Shown here one piece after another: positions 1 to 10,290 of a stretch of 64,000 nucleotides of DNA (the stretch's first letter is position 1; each line of letters starts with the position of its first letter). The notes under the pieces are model-generated. The model was given only the letters and a program-made list of their open reading frames with translations, made no database searches and was not told where the DNA came from. Both the position numbers and the translations under genes were made by a program. This DNA is from Mesostigma viride (taxonomy: Eukaryota > Streptophyta > Mesostigmatophyceae > Mesostigmatales > Mesostigmataceae), in contig RPFO01000592.1 in the NCBI GenBank assembly GCA_009746045.1, positions 23,807 through 87,806 on the forward strand, in the 5' to 3' direction.

Positions 1-124
1 CTTTGCTGGGTCTGCTGTGTTTGTGTCTCACTGTGCAGGCTATCCCCTTGGTTGATCAACCAGGTGATTTTTGGTGGCAGCGGGGCCATATACTCTTCTT
101 GGCGTTTTTCATCCATGGCATGTC

Positions 125-2424
125 AACCAACGCATGCATGCCAGCCCCTCCCACACCCACGCACACATGTTAGCTATACCCCACAAACCCACGCATGGAT
201 TCCAGCCACCCCCCACATGCCCGCATGCATGCCAGCCACCCCACCAATCCACGCACGCATGCCAGCCACCCCCACACCCACGCACGCATGCCAGCCACCC
301 CACAACCCACTTATGCATTCCAGCAACCCCCACAGCCACTTACGCATGCCAGCCACCCCCCACCCCCACGCACGCATGGCAGCCACCCCACGAACCCACG
401 CACGCGTGCCAGCCCCCCCTTAAAACCACGCATGCATGGCAGCTCCCCACCACACCCACGCATGCATGCCACTCCCCCGCCAACCACCCACGCATGCCAG
501 CCCCCCGACACACGCATGGCAGCCCCCCCCCACACCCACGCACGCATGCCAGCCCTACCCCACATGCAGGCATGCATGCCAGCCACCCCCCACACCCACG
601 CATGCATGCCAGCCCCTCCCACACCCACGCCCGCATGCCAGCTACCCCACAAACCCACGCATGCATGCCAGCGACCCCCCACATGCACGCATGCATGCCA
701 GCCACCCCACCAACCCACGCACGCATGCCAGCCCATCACAAACCCACTTATGCATGCCAGCCACCCCCCACACCCACGTACGCATGCCAGCCACCCCACA
801 CACCCACGCACGCATGGCAGCCACCCCACCAACCCACACACGCGTGCCAGCCCCCCCTAACCCCACGCATGCATGGCAGCCCCCCACCACACCCACGCAT
901 GCATGCCACTCCCCCCCACACCCACGCACGCATGCGAGCCCCCCCCACACCCACGCACGCATGCGAGCCCCCCCCACACCCACGCACGCATGCCAGCCCC
1001 ACCCCACATGCAGGCATGCATGCCAGCCACCCCCCACACCCACGCATGCATGCCAGCCCCTCCCACACCCACGCCCGCATGCCAGCTACCCCACAAACCC
1101 ACGCATGCATGCCAGCGACCCCCCACATGCACGCATGCATGCCAGCCACCCCACCAACCCACGCACGCATGCCAGCCCATCACAAACCCACTTATGCATG
1201 CCAGCCACCCCCCACACCCACGTACGCATGCCAGCCACCCCACACACCCACGCACGCATGGCAGCCACCCCACCAACCCACACACGCGTGCCAGCCCCCC
1301 CCTAACCCCACGCATGCATGGCAGCCCCCCACCACACCCACGCATGCATGCCACTCCCCCCCACACCCACGCACGCATGCGAGCCCCCCCCACACCCACG
1401 CACGCATGCGAGGCCCCCCCACACCCACGCAAGCATGCCAGCCCCACCCCACATGCAGGCAAGCATGCCAGCCACCCCCCACACCCACGCATGCATGCCA
1501 ACCCCTCCCACACCCACGCCTGCATGCCAGCTACCCCACAAACCCACGCATGCATGCCAGCGACCCCCCACATGCACGCATGCATGCCTGCCACCCCACC
1601 AACCCACGCACGCATGCCAGCCCATCACAAACCCACTTATGCATGCCAGCCACCCCCCACACCCACGTACGCATGCCAGCCACCCCACACACCCACGCAC
1701 GCATGGCAGCCACCCCACCAACCCACACACGCGTGCCAGCCCCCCCTAACCCCACGCATGCATGGCAGCCCCCCACCACACCCACGCATGCATGCCACTC
1801 CCCCCCACACCCACGCACGCATGCGAGCCCCCCCCACACCCACGCACGCATGCGAGCCCCCCACACACCCACGCACGCATGGCAGCCACCCCACGAACCC
1901 ACACACGCGTGCCAGCCCCCCCTAACCCCACGCATGCATGGCAGCCCCCCACCACACCCACGCATGCATGCCACTCCCCCCCACACCCACGCACGCATGC
2001 GAGCCACCCCCCACACCCACGCATGCATGCCAACCCCTCCCACACCCACGCCTGCATGCCAGCTACCCCACAAACCCACGCATGCATGCCAGCGACCCCC
2101 CACATGCACGCATGCATGCCTGCCACCCCACCAACCCACGCACGCATGCCAGCCCATCACAAACCCACTTATGCATGCCAGCCACCCCCCACACCCACGT
2201 ACGCATGCCAGCCACCCCACACACCCACGCACGCATGGCAGCCACCCCACGAACCCACACACGCGTGCCAGCCCCCCCCTAACCACACGCATGCATGGCA
2301 GCCCCCCACCACACCCACGCATGCATGCCACTCCCCCCCACACCCACGCACGCATGCGAGCCCCCCCCACACCCACGCACGCATGCGAGGCCCCCCACAC
2401 CCACGCAAGCATGCCAGCCCCCCC
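125..2424 (+). repeat. CATGC/CACCC-rich minisatellite of unit A
   Basis: Tandem, diverged repeats of roughly 27-30 bp built from CACCCACGCACGCATGCCAG-like blocks. A higher-order period near 440 bp is visible: the block with GCATGCATGGCAGCCCCCCACC recurs near 427, 866, 1311 and 1755. Because TAA, TAG and TGA are rare in this sequence on both strands, it yields long open frames in several registers (up to 788 codons, rich in His, Pro, Thr and Ala on the plus strand). I treat these as non-coding. Confidence 0.95.
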
Positions 2425-3090
2425 CATGAAGTCATAGTGGGCACCACGGAGTCATGCTATGTTTTAATTTTTTCAATTTAATAATGGGAATGACGGATGG
2501 TGCATGTGTGAACAAAGGAATGAAAGGATTGCCACTCAATGAATATTAATTAATGATGAAAATGGGAGTTTGCATGGGAGTGTTTGGTCCTTATGGCTGG
2601 CTTGCAAAAAGCAGTACCCAAATTTCGAAGTATTTGACAGCGAAATATCTGTAAAGTATATCGCATGGTATAATTAATTAATGAATGGTACGCTGAAATT
2701 CATTGTGCGGGCTCTCTCTGCATGTGATAAACAATTTTAGCTTTGAGGGCATGCAACAAGACATGCTAGCATTAAAATGAAATTAAATTATAACATGACT
2801 AGTTGGGAGATCATGTACGACAGACATGTAGCATAATTACGTACATGGCCACAATTGTGCCAATCAGGGCCCTCCTCTAGGTAGACTGTGCTAGGCAATT
2901 ACAATTAGACAAATAAGGTCATTCAAAAAGGTTTAATTCTTCACCTACCTCCATCCATCCAGCAAGGGAATATGTTAGCCAGTGCTACATGATGATCTCC
3001 CAACGGAGTCATGTTATGATGCGAAATAGTTCAGGATAAAATTTGTCAGAATTATTTCATTGTGGTTCAGTCCGAGCTGAAAATTTGTCA
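2425..3090 (+). other. AT-rich block of the array unit
   Basis: Sharp drop in GC after the minisatellite. The shared edge reads ATGAAGTCATAGTGGGCAC, then ACGGAGTCATGCTATG (2446-2461). A near copy, ACGGAGTCATGTTATG, closes the block at 3003-3018, so about 540 bp lie between 16-bp direct repeats that differ at one base. Contents include ATTAATTAATGA tracts and a degenerate motif (AAATATCTGTAAAGTATATC) that recurs elsewhere in the unit. No gene seen. Confidence 0.8.
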
Positions 3091-3339
3091 GAAATTTTAA
3101 TTTCGATACGAACGTGACGAAATTTCCAAGTATCTCACGCTCGGAGAGCTTTCACGGTGTTCACGGGGAAGGGTCCGTTGCGAGTGGCGCACGGAGGCGG
3201 TTCGTCCCGGTCGGAATCGTCCGCTCGCGCGTCCTCCGTGGAAGGGTCTTGGCGCGTCGCGCGGGCCGGTGCGGTTGGCGCCCAGAAGGTCGACTATCGG
3301 CCTCTGGGCCGCTAGCGGCGAGTCACGTCCTCTCAAGTC

Positions 3340-3382
3340 GGGGAGGGGGGGCGATAGCCCCCCCTCCCCCACTTTTTTCTTG
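3340..3382 (+). other. Perfect 13-bp hairpin followed by CTTG terminus
   Basis: Arms at 3340-3352 and 3357-3369 are exact reverse complements with a GATA loop. Thirteen bases later the sequence CACTTTTTTCTTG ends at 3382. The same terminus occurs in every unit, with different sequence after CTTG in different places (TCCCCTAC, CTGGGCAG, TCAACTAC, CGGAACC). A 3' hairpin about 10-13 bp before a fixed end is the style of a Helitron 3' terminus, although the usual ending is CTRR rather than CTTG. A simple structured repeat is the alternative. Confidence 0.6.
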
Positions 3383-4990
3383 TCCCCTACTAGTAACTAC
3401 GATTTATGAAGCCCGAAAACTTTGGCCGCGGCCGTAGGCCGAAGGTGGGGCCGTCCCCCGCGCCCCCTAGCGCGGGAGCGGACGACGTCCAGGACCGTTG
3501 CGAGATGGCCAATCGCGTAGTACAAAGAAAATCCCCAAACCTTGGAGATCGAGTCTCAGGAAGTCTGAACGGGTGCTGAAACGCTGAACATGTTCAGACT
3601 TTTGCGGGCAGGTGGGGCGTCTCGCCAATCCGCGCGGCCTCAGGAATTACGGCGCGTTGACTCTTTTAAACGTCAAACAAGCTACTGGCGAATGGATCTC
3701 TCCTCAAACTTTTCAGTGTTTCCCGTTGCACCACTTTGGACAAGGGGACCAACCGGTGCACGCCGTTTCGAATACGCGCTCGAGGTTAGGGCCACAACGT
3801 GAATGGAATGCGATTTTCTGAACGGATGGATCAAATTTGCAGGACGGGTGGAAGGTTCAGAGCCGAACTGGCGTTCAGTCAGGGTGGGGTGAAATAGTTC
3901 AGGCCGAAATTTGGCACATTTTCAATGGAAATACGAACGTAACGAAATTTCCAAGTATCTTCCACCGAAATATCTCTAAAGTATATCGCATGGTATAATC
4001 GCATGGAAAAAAGTCTTGCTGGGCAGTGGGAACTGGGAATTATTGGCAAAGCGTGCGGCATGCTCGGGGCGAAAAACAAAGTGACGTGCTGCGCGAGCAA
4101 TTTTCCTTGTGCTGGCTGGCGATGGCAGGCAACGTAGGCTAGAAAATTGGGATGGGGAATGCGCAGCCATGGTTTTATACGTCAAAATTTTATGTTTGAA
4201 GAGCAAGTGCGAAATTTTATGAGCTGGAGGTGCGTCAACGGAGTGATACCTGCGTGGGAGAGGTCCGTGTCGCTATGGCGACCTGGAAATGGAATGTCGT
4301 TGTAGATTTAGGTATTGTAGTATCATGCTTAACTGCTTTACGTATTGGGTGCCTAGTGAAATCAGTTTGCTGTTCGTGGAAGGCTTGGGGTGTGGCCAAC
4401 GAGCTTCTGCTGTCGCCACATCATATTGGAAAGAACGCTGGATTTTTTGCCACGGGACGTAACCGGCGATGCCGATGGTGAGGCGTTTGTTTCGATGACC
4501 GGGGTAGTACCTGCTCTCTTTCTGATGCATTTTCATGGTTGCGTTCTTTCCATTTCGCCGAATCCACCTAGTCGCAGCAAAGACATAGCGTAGCAAGGGT
4601 CTGCGTTTTATTTTCTTAGCCGTGCAGGACGCCATCTTCATGGTCCTTCGCATGTCCTGTGTGAACGTCCGTTGCCCAAGGATCTGTGATGCTTTTTTCT
4701 GGAATATACTGGGCGGTGAAAGCCCCTCTGGATGCTTGCCTGGTCACGGGTTTGGGGCGTCATTTACTGCTGTACTGGCTGACATTCATGGTGCTTTCTG
4801 CGTAAGCTGACTTGCTTCGCACGTGGATTTTGACTGGACTGAAGAGCGCGTCTGGTAGCATGTTTACGTGGTGTATAAGGTGATCAATCAACCATTTGTT
4901 TATAGAAGGTGTGACAATAGAAGGTGTGTTATATATTTCTTCATCAAGCATGTCAAAAGTAATCTCCACTCGCTTACAACCTGAATTTTG

Positions 4991-7661
4991 CTTTGCTGGG
5001 TCTGCTGTGTTTGTGTCTCACTGTGCAGGCTATCCCCTTGGTTGATCAACCAGGTGATTTTTGGTGGCAGCGGGGCCATATACTCTTCTTGGCGTTTTTC
5101 ATCCATGGCATGTCAACCAACGCATGCATGCCAGCCCCTCCCACACCCACGCACACATGTTAGCTATACCCCACAAACCCACGCATGGATTCCAGCCACC
5201 CCCCACATGCCCGCATGCATGCCAGCCACCCCACCAATCCACGCACGCATGCCAGCCACCCCCACACCCACGCACGCATGCCAGCCACCCCACAACCCAC
5301 TTATGCATTCCAGCAACCCCCACAGCCACTTACGCATGCCAGCCACCCCCACCCCCACGCACGCATGGCAGCCACCCCACGAACCCACGCACGCGTGCCA
5401 GCCCCCCCTTAAAACCACGCATGCATGGCAGCTCCCCACCACACCCACGCATGCATGCCACTCCCCCGCCAACCACCCACGCATGCCAGCCCCCCGACAC
5501 ACGCATGGCAGCCCCCCCCACACCCACGCACGCATGCCAGCCCTACCCCACATGCAGGCATGCATGCCAGCCACCCCCCACACCCACGCATGCATGCCAG
5601 CCCCTCCCACACCCACGCCCGCATGCCAGCTACCCCACAAACCCACGCATGCATGCCAGCGACCCCCCACATGCACGCATGCATGCAAGCCACCCCACCA
5701 ACCCACGCACGCATGCCAGCCCATCACAAACCCACTTATGCATGCCAGCCACCCCCCACACCCACGTACGCATGCCGGCCACCCCACACACCCACGCACG
5801 CATGGCAGCCACCCCACGAACCCACACACGCGTGCCAGCCCCCCCCTAACCCCACGCATGCATGGCAGCCCCCCACCACACCCACGCATGCATGCCACTC
5901 CCCCCCACACCCACGCACGCATGCGAGCCCCCCCCACACCCACGCACGCATGCGAGGCCCCCCCACACCCACGCAAGCATGCCAGCCCCCCCCCATGAAG
6001 TCATAGTGGGCACCACGGAGTCATGCTATGATTTAATTTTTTCAATTTCATAATGGGAATGACGGATGGTGCATGTGTGAACAAAGGAATGAAAGGATTG
6101 CCACTCAATGAATATTAATTAATGATGAAAATGGGAGTTTGCATGGGAGTGTTTGGTCCTTATGGCTGGCTTGCAAAAAGCAGTACCCAAATTTCGAAGT
6201 ATTTGACAGCGAAATATCTGTAAAGTATATCGCATGGTATAATTAATTAATGAATGGTACGCTGAAATTCATTGTGCGGGCTCTCTCTGCATGTGATAAA
6301 CAATTTTAGCTTTGAGGGCATGCAACAAGACATGCTAGCATTAAAATGAAATTAAATTATAACATGACTAGTTGGGAGATCATGTACGACATGTAGCATA
6401 ATTACGTACATGGCCACAATTGTGCCAATCAGGGCCCTCCTCTAGGTAGACTGTGCTAGGCAATTAGAATTAGACAAATAAGGTCATTCAAAAAGGTTTA
6501 ATTCTTCACCTACCTCCATCCATCCAGCAAGGGAATATGTTAGCCAGTGCTACATGATGATCTCCCAACGGAGTCATGTTATGATGCGAAATAGTTCAGG
6601 ATAAAATTTGTCAGAATTTCACCGGCGATACGAACGTAACGAAATTTCCAAGTATCCGACGCCGAAATATCATTGTTGTATCGAATGGTATGCTGAAATT
6701 CATTGTGGTTCTGTCCGAGCTGACAAATTTGTCAGAAATTTCATTTTCGATACGAACGTGACGAAATTTCCAAGTATCTCACGCTCGGAGAGCTTCCACG
6801 GTGTTCACGGGGAAGGGTCCGTTGCGCGTGGCGCACGGCGGCGGTTCGTCCCGGTCGGAATCGTCCGCCCGCGCGTCCTCCGTGGAAGGGTCTTGGCGCG
6901 TCGCGCGGGCCGGTGCGGTTGGCGCCCAGAAGGTCGACTATCGGCCTCTGGGCCGCTAGCGGCGAGTCACGTCCTCTCAAGTCGGGGAGGGGGGGCGATA
7001 GCCCCCCCTCCCCCACTTTTTTCTTGTCCCCTAATGTAACTACGATTTATGAAGCCCGAAAACTTTGGCCGAGGCCGTAGGCCGAAGGTGGGGCCGTCCC
7101 CCGCGCCCCCTAGCGCGGGAGCGGACGACGTACAGGACCGTAGCGAGATGGCCAATCGGCGTAGTACAAAGAAAATCCCCAAACCTTGGAGATCGATTCT
7201 CGAGTTTCCTGAACGGGTGCTGAAACGCTGAACATGTTCAGACTTTTGCGGGCAGGTGGGGCGTCTCGCCAATCCGCGCGGCCTCAGGAATTACGGCACG
7301 TTGACTTTTTTAAGCGTCAAACAAGCTACTGGCGAACCGATATCTGTACTAAAACTTTTCACAGTTTCCCGTTGCACCACTTTGGACGGGGACCAACCGG
7401 TGCACGCCGTTTCGAATAACGCGCTCGAATAACGGCCACAACGTGAATGGAATGCGATTTTCTGAACGCATGGATCAAATTTGCAGGACGGTTGGAAGGT
7501 TCAGAGCCGAACTGGCGTTCAGTCAGGGTGGGGCGAAATAGTTCAGGATGAAATTTGTCAGAATTTCACTGGCGATACGAACGTAACGAAATTTCCAAGT
7601 ATCTCACGCTCGGAGAGCTTCCACGGTGTTCACGGGGAAGGGTCCCCCACTTTTTTTCTTG
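4991..7661 (+). repeat. Array unit B, interrupted copy
   Basis: Same order as unit A with a shorter minisatellite. The unit runs through the hairpin/CTTG (ending 7026) and its TCCCCTA module, then returns to the GC-rich block and breaks off at 7645 (GGGAAGGGTCC), followed directly by CCCACTTTTTTTCTTG (to 7661). The missing continuation of this part is found at 42239 onward, so the 34.6 kb block 7662-42238 separates two pieces of array. Confidence 0.9.
5115..5993 (+). repeat. CATGC/CACCC minisatellite of unit B
   Basis: Same repeat family as 125-2424 but about 0.9 kb long, which is about two higher-order periods. It ends in the same ATGAAGTCATAGTGGGCAC edge. Length variation of this tract explains much of the unit-length variation across the array. 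Confidence 0.9.
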
Positions 7662-7814
7662 CGGAACCACCCACACATAGGAATACTGCACGTTCACATC
7701 AGCTGCTATCTACAGTGCTGTAATAAGCGGAACCACCCACACATAGGAATACTGGATAAAATCCGTCTACAGTGCTGTAAGCGGAACCACCCACACATAG
7801 GAATACTGGATAAA
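7662..7814 (+). repeat. Subterminal tandem repeats at left end of the 34.6 kb block
   Basis: GCGGAACCACCCACACATAG starts at 7661, 7727 and 7781 (spacings 66 and 54 bp), with TACAGTGCTGTAA between copies. The third copy runs straight into the left inverted repeat. This motif is seen nowhere else in the window, so it belongs to the block rather than to the array. Confidence 0.8.
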
Positions 7815-8003
7815 ATCCATCCACAGAATCTGTCCCGAATTTGAGACCATAAGCCTGCCATAAGGGTGAATTCCTTCCGAAAATAGGCTTCGCTACGTTA
7901 CTTCATAAGCTGCGGCTGATGGGACTGCCTTAGCAGGTTGTCGACAATTTTATGGTAATGTCCTTGTTCTTCAGAAACTTCGTCATCCGGTGTGACTTAT
8001 TTA
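7815..8003 (+). repeat. Left terminal inverted repeat of the 34.6 kb block
   Basis: Read against the reverse complement of 41944-42172, long stretches match: CCACAGAAT.TGTCCC.AATTTG, ACCATAAGCCTG, then ATAAGCTGCGGCTGATGGGA followed by CTGCCT, AGCAGGTTGTCGACAATT and GGTAATGTCCTTGTTC. By eye the identity is roughly 80% with some indels. At the right end the same sequence holds the 5' part of the RPA gene. Here the equivalent frame (ATG 7952, MSLFFRNFV-like) is open to a GTAAGT at 8074 but leads to no recognised protein. Confidence 0.8.
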
Positions 8004-8029
8004 TTTTCTCTCTCGGCTTGTTTGTGTGG

Positions 8030-8150
8030 GTCGAGGGGGAAGGGTCTTGTCATAACTTTACTGACAGGAGTGTCTATATCGCGGTAAGTGATATGGAAGG
8101 ACTTGCTGAGACATCTTTTTACGGCAAAATGGAGCAGCTACAAGTTAAAT
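8030..8150 (+). pseudogene. Partial copy of exon 15 and its intron
   Basis: The stretch from GAAGGGTC through AACTTTACTGACAGGAGTGTC to GCGGTAAGT, followed by TTTTTACGGCAAAATGGAGC, matches 13700-13815, the end of exon 15 and start of the next intron of the giant gene. The copy sits between the left inverted repeat and the presumed first exon. Its frame is continuous with ATG 7952, so it could be an alternative first exon, but no phase-0 partner is evident. A decayed duplicate is more likely. Confidence 0.6.
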
Positions 8151-8166
8151 AGGAAGGTGTTTTTGC

Positions 8167-10290
8167 ATGACTTGTTTACTCTCAGCGACCATGGAAGAGT
8201 TGTATGTCATGAGATGGATGGGTATGGTGTGCACCGCGATCCTTTTTGGGTGCTTTGTGCATCTGGAAAGGGAGATGCCAGATATTGTCTCTGCAGGTGA
8301 GCGTCGCGGAAGTTTTGTTGTTGCCATGTGTTATATTGCGTAACGAAACGAGTTACTAGTTGTCCATCGTTTCATTCATTGTTTTACTTTGTGTTCCCAG
8401 GATGTTAGGGTACGATGCCTAGACGTGCAACATGTTAACGTTCTGCCGTGTTACTATGTGTGTCTTGTCTGTCTATCCAGGTTTGCTTATATCACCGATG
8501 CAGGTGGTGTACGTGGCGGGGGTTCTGCACGACCTGTTTTGGGGTAACATTTTGCTGATGTCGCAGAGTGATCTGACATTCTTATAAGGATTGTATGGTT
8601 GTGGGATGCGTGGTGTGGATATTGTGTGATTCATGTTATCAATTTTGTATATGCTTTTCCTGGCGATGATTGATTGTGTTTTAACAGTGTATTGCTGTTT
8701 TGGGTTGCCGTCCTCCATTGTGTATATGTTTTCCTTGACGATGATTGCTAGTGTTTGTTTGGTCTATTGCTGTTGCAGTGTTGGCAATGCAAGGGTGGAG
8801 GATCCCCTGCGTGGCTGTTCTGAGGTCGGGTCCGCAAGCACTGTGGCGGAGTGTGTCCGCATGGCTGGGCGGCACTGAGATTGTACAACAGCTTCTGTGG
8901 GGTAAGGTGTCGCTGCCATTGGAAAGGGTTCTTTTTTTGCGTGCATGTGCTTGGCATGGACTGTGGTTGCCATGGAAAAGATCGTGTACAACTTGACTTA
9001 CTTTTGTTTGTGCGTTGTCCCACGGTGCTTGGCCTTTTCTTGGGTCGCACATTTGCAGTCGCGGAGCTGCGAGGGTGGGGGGTCGCTGGAGGGGCTTGCT
9101 TGATGCTGGGGCCGTGGGTGCTCTGGCGGAGCGTGGCTGTGTGCATGGTGAACCTTCTGAACGACCTTCTGTGGGGTAAGGTGTCGCTGCCATCGGAAAG
9201 GGTTCTTATTTTGCGTGCATGTGCTTGGCATGGACTGTGGTTGACATGGAAAAACTTCACTTTGGAATGTGGTTACCATGGAAAAGGTTGTGTACACTTT
9301 GACTTACTTTTAGCATGGTCGTTGTCCCATGGTACTTTGATGTTCCTTTTGTTGATAATTTGCAGTTGCGGCGCTGCGAGGGTGGAGGTTTGCTGGAGGG
9401 GCTTGCCTGGCATTGGTGCCGTGGGCCCTTTATTGCAGCGTTTTTGCTGTTTGGCAGTCGTTGACACGTGCGGTGTTGCCGACTTGGATCGTGATGCTTC
9501 GAGTGGTTCTGTTAATCCTTCATTGGCCAGGTGGGCACGGTGTTTTGCAGTGTCACTTTGATTCAGCATTGAATTCTTTGATTCAGCATTTTTGCATTTG
9601 AATTCTTTTTCTGGTGGGGGAGTAGTGCTCGTGACCATGTTCATGATATGACTTTGTCATGATCGAATTATGATTATTGAATTATGCATTTGTTTGGTGT
9701 TTCTTGTGCTTTCGAGCCCTTGCAGAGCTTTTGGTGGAGCCACTTCCGGGAGGTTTCCTGCGCTTGTTGTGTGGTAAGTTGTTGCTCATCTTCATGTCCT
9801 TGCTCCCCCCCCCCCCAAAATATGACAAGCCACATGGGGTATCACAGGTGAACACAACACGCCACAGTGCCCTTTTGCGGGATTGCATGGCATGGCAGGG
9901 CATGTGCATGTGTACCACCCCTACCTGCCCGCCCTACGCCCCACTGCATGCGCCCTCCCAAAAGTCCCCTGCCCCATGCTATCTGTCCGCTGTGCCCCTA
10001 CTTATGGCTTCCCAGTCTGCACGACCTATGGCTCATAGCTTCAGAAAGGCTCCACTGCCCCCTGCCTTGTGCCCCCCTCTGTTGGGTACGTGTTATGCGT
10101 GTTTTATCGTGTGGGTAAACTGCAGGTGTTCTGCGGCGCGTGTGGAAGATTTTCCGATTTGTCTCTTCAATGGCAGCCACTCGTGAATTCCGCGACATTA
10201 GCTTTGCGGTTTTCATAGCGACGATGGTGATCGCGGCAGAAGTGTTCACTTTCGGCGCAGATGGCATCCTTTTGGCTCTTCGTAGGCCTG
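8167..10290 (+). CDS. Exons 1-7: hydrophobic N-terminal exons, several duplicated
   Basis: ATG 8167 opens a frame with one hydrophobic stretch ([11 protein letters not shown]) and ends in phase 1 at 8296 (GTGAGC). The six exons that follow all begin after one base of a codon and end after one base, so they are symmetric class 1-1 exons. Exons 3, 4 and 5 begin alike (AMQGWRI, AELRGWG, AALRGWR) and exons 2, 3 and 4 end alike (LHDLFW, VQQLLW, LNDLLW). Exons 5 and 7 end alike (LILHWPG, LALRRPG) at the same GTGGG donor. They are moderately hydrophobic and could be membrane segments. No known family is recognised. Upstream, the inverted repeat would supply the promoter. Confidence 0.5.

Larger units (their letters stand above)
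1..4990 (+). repeat. Array unit A (4-5.4 kb tandem repeat), full copy
   Basis: The first bases recur at 4991, 43978, 47939, 52200, 56787 and 62211, which sets the unit border used here. The order is: a 120-bp lead, the CATGC/CACCC minisatellite (to 2424), an AT-rich block (2425-3090), a GC-rich block with hairpin (3110-3382), a module starting TCCCCTACTAG (3383 to about 3840), and a tail (about 3840-4990) identical or nearly so in the other copies. No frame in the non-minisatellite part resembles a known protein. Short frames in the tail (for example 4622-4810 plus, 4273-4653 minus) are kept in all copies only because the DNA is nearly identical. Unit lengths elsewhere are 3961, 4261, 4587 and 5424 bp; the differences come from minisatellite length and from tail modules. 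Confidence 0.95.

Noticed and set aside
125-2424. CRISPR array
   Set aside because: There are no unique spacers of constant length, the repeats are diverged and higher-order, and the host is a eukaryote.
71-2437. 788-codon frame and many similar His/Pro/Thr/Ala or Gly/Val/Cys frames in the minisatellites (also 27001-28523, 44048-45482, 52270-54325)
   Set aside because: Open in several registers and on both strands at once, because the repeat lacks stop triplets. No domain, no consistent frame between copies, and frames shift with C-run length.
4273-4653. 126-codon minus-strand frame in the array tail (repeated at 51482 and, shortened, in other units)
   Set aside because: Similar in all units only because the DNA is; units C, D, F and G shorten it. 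There is no start context, domain or splice support.
7952-8152. 66-codon frame as the true first exon of the giant gene
   Set aside because: It leaves in phase 0 at the GTAAGT donor and does not match the phase-1 exon at 8481, whereas ATG 8167 does. Kept only as a possible alternative.
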